Shown here: one piece after another, positions 13,264 to 14,676 of the stretch | Numbering within the stretch: the stretch's first letter is position 1 | Layout: every line of letters begins with the position of its first letter | Origin: JAWXBM01 sp964470455 | GTDB lineage: Bacteria; Pseudomonadota; Gammaproteobacteria; Xanthomonadales; SZUA-36 | NCBI GenBank assembly: GCA_964470455.1 | Contig: CAYYCX010000103.1 | Span: 1-14,676 of the forward strand | DNA length: 14,676 nucleotides | Reading direction: 5' to 3' | Translations under genes and position numbers: made by a program | The notes under the pieces: model-generated | The model's database searches: none | Seen by the model: the letters and a program-made list of their open reading frames with translations, nothing else | Told to the model about the DNA's origin: nothing

Positions 13264-14487
13264 TCAATAACTGATGGATTCTTCCTGCGTGACCCAGCGC
13301 CCGTCGACGACGGTGGACAGCGCGGCATGCTTCACGCCGCTGTGGTCGCCGGGGCCAAACGACAGTTCGTAGCCGAACAGGTCAGTCACGGTTCCCAGTG
13401 ACTCGATCCCGGCCACCAGCGTGTCAGCGCTCAGGTCGCGGCCGGCGTTCTGCAGCGCCCGCACCACCAGGTCGGCGTTGCGATAGCCTTCGATGGCTGC
13501 GTACTCAGGATTCACTCCAAAGCGACTCACATAGCTGTCCCACCAGGCTGCCACCTCGGGGCTCATGCCGGGATCATCCCGGTAAGGTTGCGCGATGTGC
13601 ACAAAGGTGGAAAAGCCCTCCGAGGCACGGCTTTCCAGGTCGGCCACCGACTGGCTGTAGCTGGCGTTGTTGCCCACCCATTGTACGCCGGCCCAGCCGA
13701 GCTTTCGCGCGGACTCGAAAATCAGGATGGTGTCGCGGTGCACCGTACCCATCAGCACCAGGTCGCAGCCGGCGCCGCGCAGCCGCAGGATGGCGGAGGT
13801 GAATTCCGAGTCGGTGGGCTTGTGGGCGGATTCGGCGGCGAGCTGCAGGCCCAGTTCCGCCACCTGGTCACGCGCGCCATCGAGTATTTCCTGGCCGTAC
13901 TCGGTGTCCTGGTAGATCACGCAGGGCCTGGTTGCGCCGCGTTCGATGAAGTACTTGGTCGCCGCGCGGATTTCATCGTAGTAGATGCCCCGCGCCATGA
14001 ACTGCAGTTCCTGGAATGGCTCCACCATCGAACGCGCGCCTGAAATCGGGAACAGGTTGGGTACATTGTTTTCAACCAGCGTAGGAATGACCGCGTTGTT
14101 CATCGGTGTGCCCAGGCTCAGCAAGTTCGCGAAAACCCGGTCGCGGTTGACCAGCTTGTTGATGGCCTGGATGGCGCGCGGCACCTGGTACTGGTGGTCT
14201 TCGACAATGAAGCGGACCTGCCGGCCGTGGATTCCGCCTGCGGCATTAGCCTCCTCGAAACGCATGCGGGCGCCGTTGGTGGCCGCAACGCCCAGCAGGG
14301 CCGTGGGGCCGGAAAGGTCGGTGGCGCTGCCGATCAGGATTTCCGTGTCGGAGACACCCCGTGCTTGGCTGGACGTGCTCGAATCACTACCCGGAGTGGT
14401 GCCCGGTGACTCGCCGCCGCAGGCCGTTAACAGGACAACAAATAACAGCGAAAGGAGCACGGTGGCGGCGTGGAGTTTGGGCATCAT
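13264..14487 (-). CDS. LivK-like ABC transporter substrate-binding lipoprotein
   Basis: This 407-residue protein has a signal peptide ending in the lipobox LTAC, with C23 as the lipidation site. A Ser/Thr/Gly-rich linker follows, then a type I periplasmic binding fold of the Peripla_BP_6 class: EILIGSATDLSGPTALLG, NGARMRFEEANAAGGIHGRQVRFIVEDHQYQ, and GYRNADLVVRAL near the end. The family binds branched-chain or other amino acids, amides, urea or aromatic acids, and the exact ligand cannot be told from the sequence. No permease or ATPase gene lies next to it in the window; the downstream gene is an unrelated membrane protein. It may work with a transporter encoded elsewhere or act as a sensor. 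The ribosome site is weak; ATGs at 14487 and 14484 are both possible. A likely MITE lies 36 bp upstream. Confidence 0.9.
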   Translation of the reverse strand: MMPKLHAATVLLSLLFVVLLTACGGESPGTTPGSDSSTSSQARGVSDTEILIGSATDLSGPTALLGVAATNGARMRFEEANAAGGIHGRQVRFIVEDHQYQVPRAIQAINKLVNRDRVFANLLSLGTPMNNAVIPTLVENNVPNLFPISGARSMVEPFQELQFMARGIYYDEIRAATKYFIERGATRPCVIYQDTEYGQEILDGARDQVAELGLQLAAESAHKPTDSEFTSAILRLRGAGCDLVLMGTVHRDTILIFESARKLGWAGVQWVGNNASYSQSVADLESRASEGFSTFVHIAQPYRDDPGMSPEVAAWWDSYVSRFGVNPEYAAIEGYRNADLVVRALQNAGRDLSADTLVAGIESLGTVTDLFGYELSFGPGDHSGVKHAALSTVVDGRWVTQEESISY

Positions 14488-14523
14488 CGGATTCTCGGCT
14501 GGCCAGTGGCCTGTTTAAACTAA

Positions 14524-14550
14524 GGAAACTCTGATTTATTCAGAGTTTCC
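14524..14550. repeat. Inverted repeat 1 of the terminal cluster
   Basis: GGAAACTCTGA and TCAGAGTTTCC form a perfect 11-bp dyad with a 5-base spacer. The left terminal repeat of the probable MITE is therefore itself palindromic. Confidence 0.9.
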
Positions 14551-14570
14551 GCGGCATATGGATGTGCCGC
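14551..14570. repeat. Inverted repeat 2 of the terminal cluster
   Basis: GCGGCA and TGCCGC form a 6-bp dyad with an 8-base spacer, extendable to 9 bp with one T-G pair. It directly abuts inverted repeats 1 and 3. Confidence 0.75.
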
Positions 14571-14601
14571 CATTTTCAATGATTGTAAATCATTGAAAAT
14601 G
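14571..14601. repeat. Inverted repeat 3 of the terminal cluster
   Basis: CATTTTCAATGATT and AATCATTGAAAATG form a perfect 14-bp dyad around GTA. This is the longest perfect hairpin in the window; it is AT-rich and has no T-tract, so it does not look like an intrinsic terminator. Confidence 0.92.
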
Positions 14602-14603
14602 AA

Positions 14604-14633
14604 GCAAAACAAAAATCACATTTTTTGTTTTGC
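14604..14633. repeat. Inverted repeat 4 of the terminal cluster
   Basis: GCAAAACAAAAA and TTTTTGTTTTGC form a perfect 12-bp dyad with a 6-base spacer (TCACAT). Confidence 0.9.
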
Positions 14634-14635
14634 GT

Positions 14636-14668
14636 GCTCTGATAATTCAGGGACGAATTAATCAGAGC
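14636..14668. repeat. Inverted repeat 5 of the terminal cluster
   Basis: GCTCTGAT-AATTC and GAATT-A-ATCAGAGC form a 13-bp stem with a single bulged A and the loop AGGGAC. A second, overlapping 7-bp dyad joins TCAGGGA (14647-14653) to TCCCTGA (14670-14676), so two folds compete at this end. Confidence 0.85.
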
Positions 14669-14676
14669 TTCCCTGA

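Larger units (their letters stand above)
14524..14672. mobile_element. Probable MITE with 18-bp imperfect terminal inverted repeats
   Basis: The left end GGAAACTCTGATTTATTC (14524-14541) and the inverted right end GGAAGCTCTGATTAATTC (read on the minus strand from 14672 to 14655) match at 16 of 18 positions. The element is 149 bp with no coding capacity. The left flank is CTAA (14520-14523), which fits the YTAR target type of IS5-group elements. The right flank is CTGA (14673-14676), a one-base difference, so the duplication is imperfect or chance. Nested dyads fill the interior. The window ends here, so an end of a longer insertion sequence is an alternative. Confidence 0.55.

Noticed and set aside
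14551..14600. Promoter for the binding-protein gene within the inverted-repeat cluster
   Set aside because: TTTACA and TTGAAA are -35-like on the minus strand, but no -10 box lies at 16-18 bp from either.

Overview
The window looks like chromosomal DNA from a GC-rich gammaproteobacterium, probably Xanthomonadales or a relative such as the Wenzhouxiangella group. The signs are a class I ketol-acid reductoisomerase, an ECF sigma factor paired with a Ser/Thr kinase carrying TPRs, REP-like repeats of the 'GTAGGAGCGAGC' type and a secreted protein ending in a DGFE motif. The assignment is inference from protein style and not from a marker gene.

Layout. (1) Positions 1-3200, minus strand: a branched-chain amino acid biosynthesis operon, ilvL leader - ilvD - ilvC - leuA, with only the first 28 codons of leuA inside the window. 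Upstream of ilvD is a readable transcription attenuator: promoter, a 25-codon leader peptide rich in Leu and Ile, an alternative antiterminator pairing and a terminator with a 9-T tract. (2) 3326-4983, plus strand: a two-gene arsenic resistance unit, a thioredoxin-type arsenate reductase with an unusual basic histone-like tail, then an Acr3 arsenite efflux carrier. No arsR is in view. (3) 4980-5119: two REP-like repeats. The first supplies the stop codon of acr3, and a third copy lies in the ilvD leader. (4) 5144-9036: small exported proteins of unknown function, plus a large secreted protein built from YadA-like head repeats and a self-cleaving S74 chaperone domain. The large gene is translationally coupled to a small exported protein. 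(5) 9054-12337, minus strand: a sigma factor and a membrane Ser/Thr kinase with TPRs, overlapping by ATGA. The sigma factor has lost the acidic patch of region 2.2, as in the phosphorylation-controlled ECF43 type. (6) 12547-14487, minus strand: a small membrane protein and a LivK-like lipoprotein binding protein. (7) 14524-14672: a dense cluster of inverted repeats with matching ends, most likely a MITE-type element, just upstream of the binding-protein gene.

How the parts work together. The attenuator would tie transcription of ilvD-ilvC-leuA to the charging of tRNA-Leu and tRNA-Ile. ArsC reduces arsenate to arsenite, which Acr3 exports. The kinase probably controls the sigma factor, whose targets cannot be seen here. 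No wholly unknown defence or mobile system is evident. The best leads are the attenuator, the ArsC tail, the sigma/kinase pair, the S74 surface module and the terminal inverted-repeat cluster.
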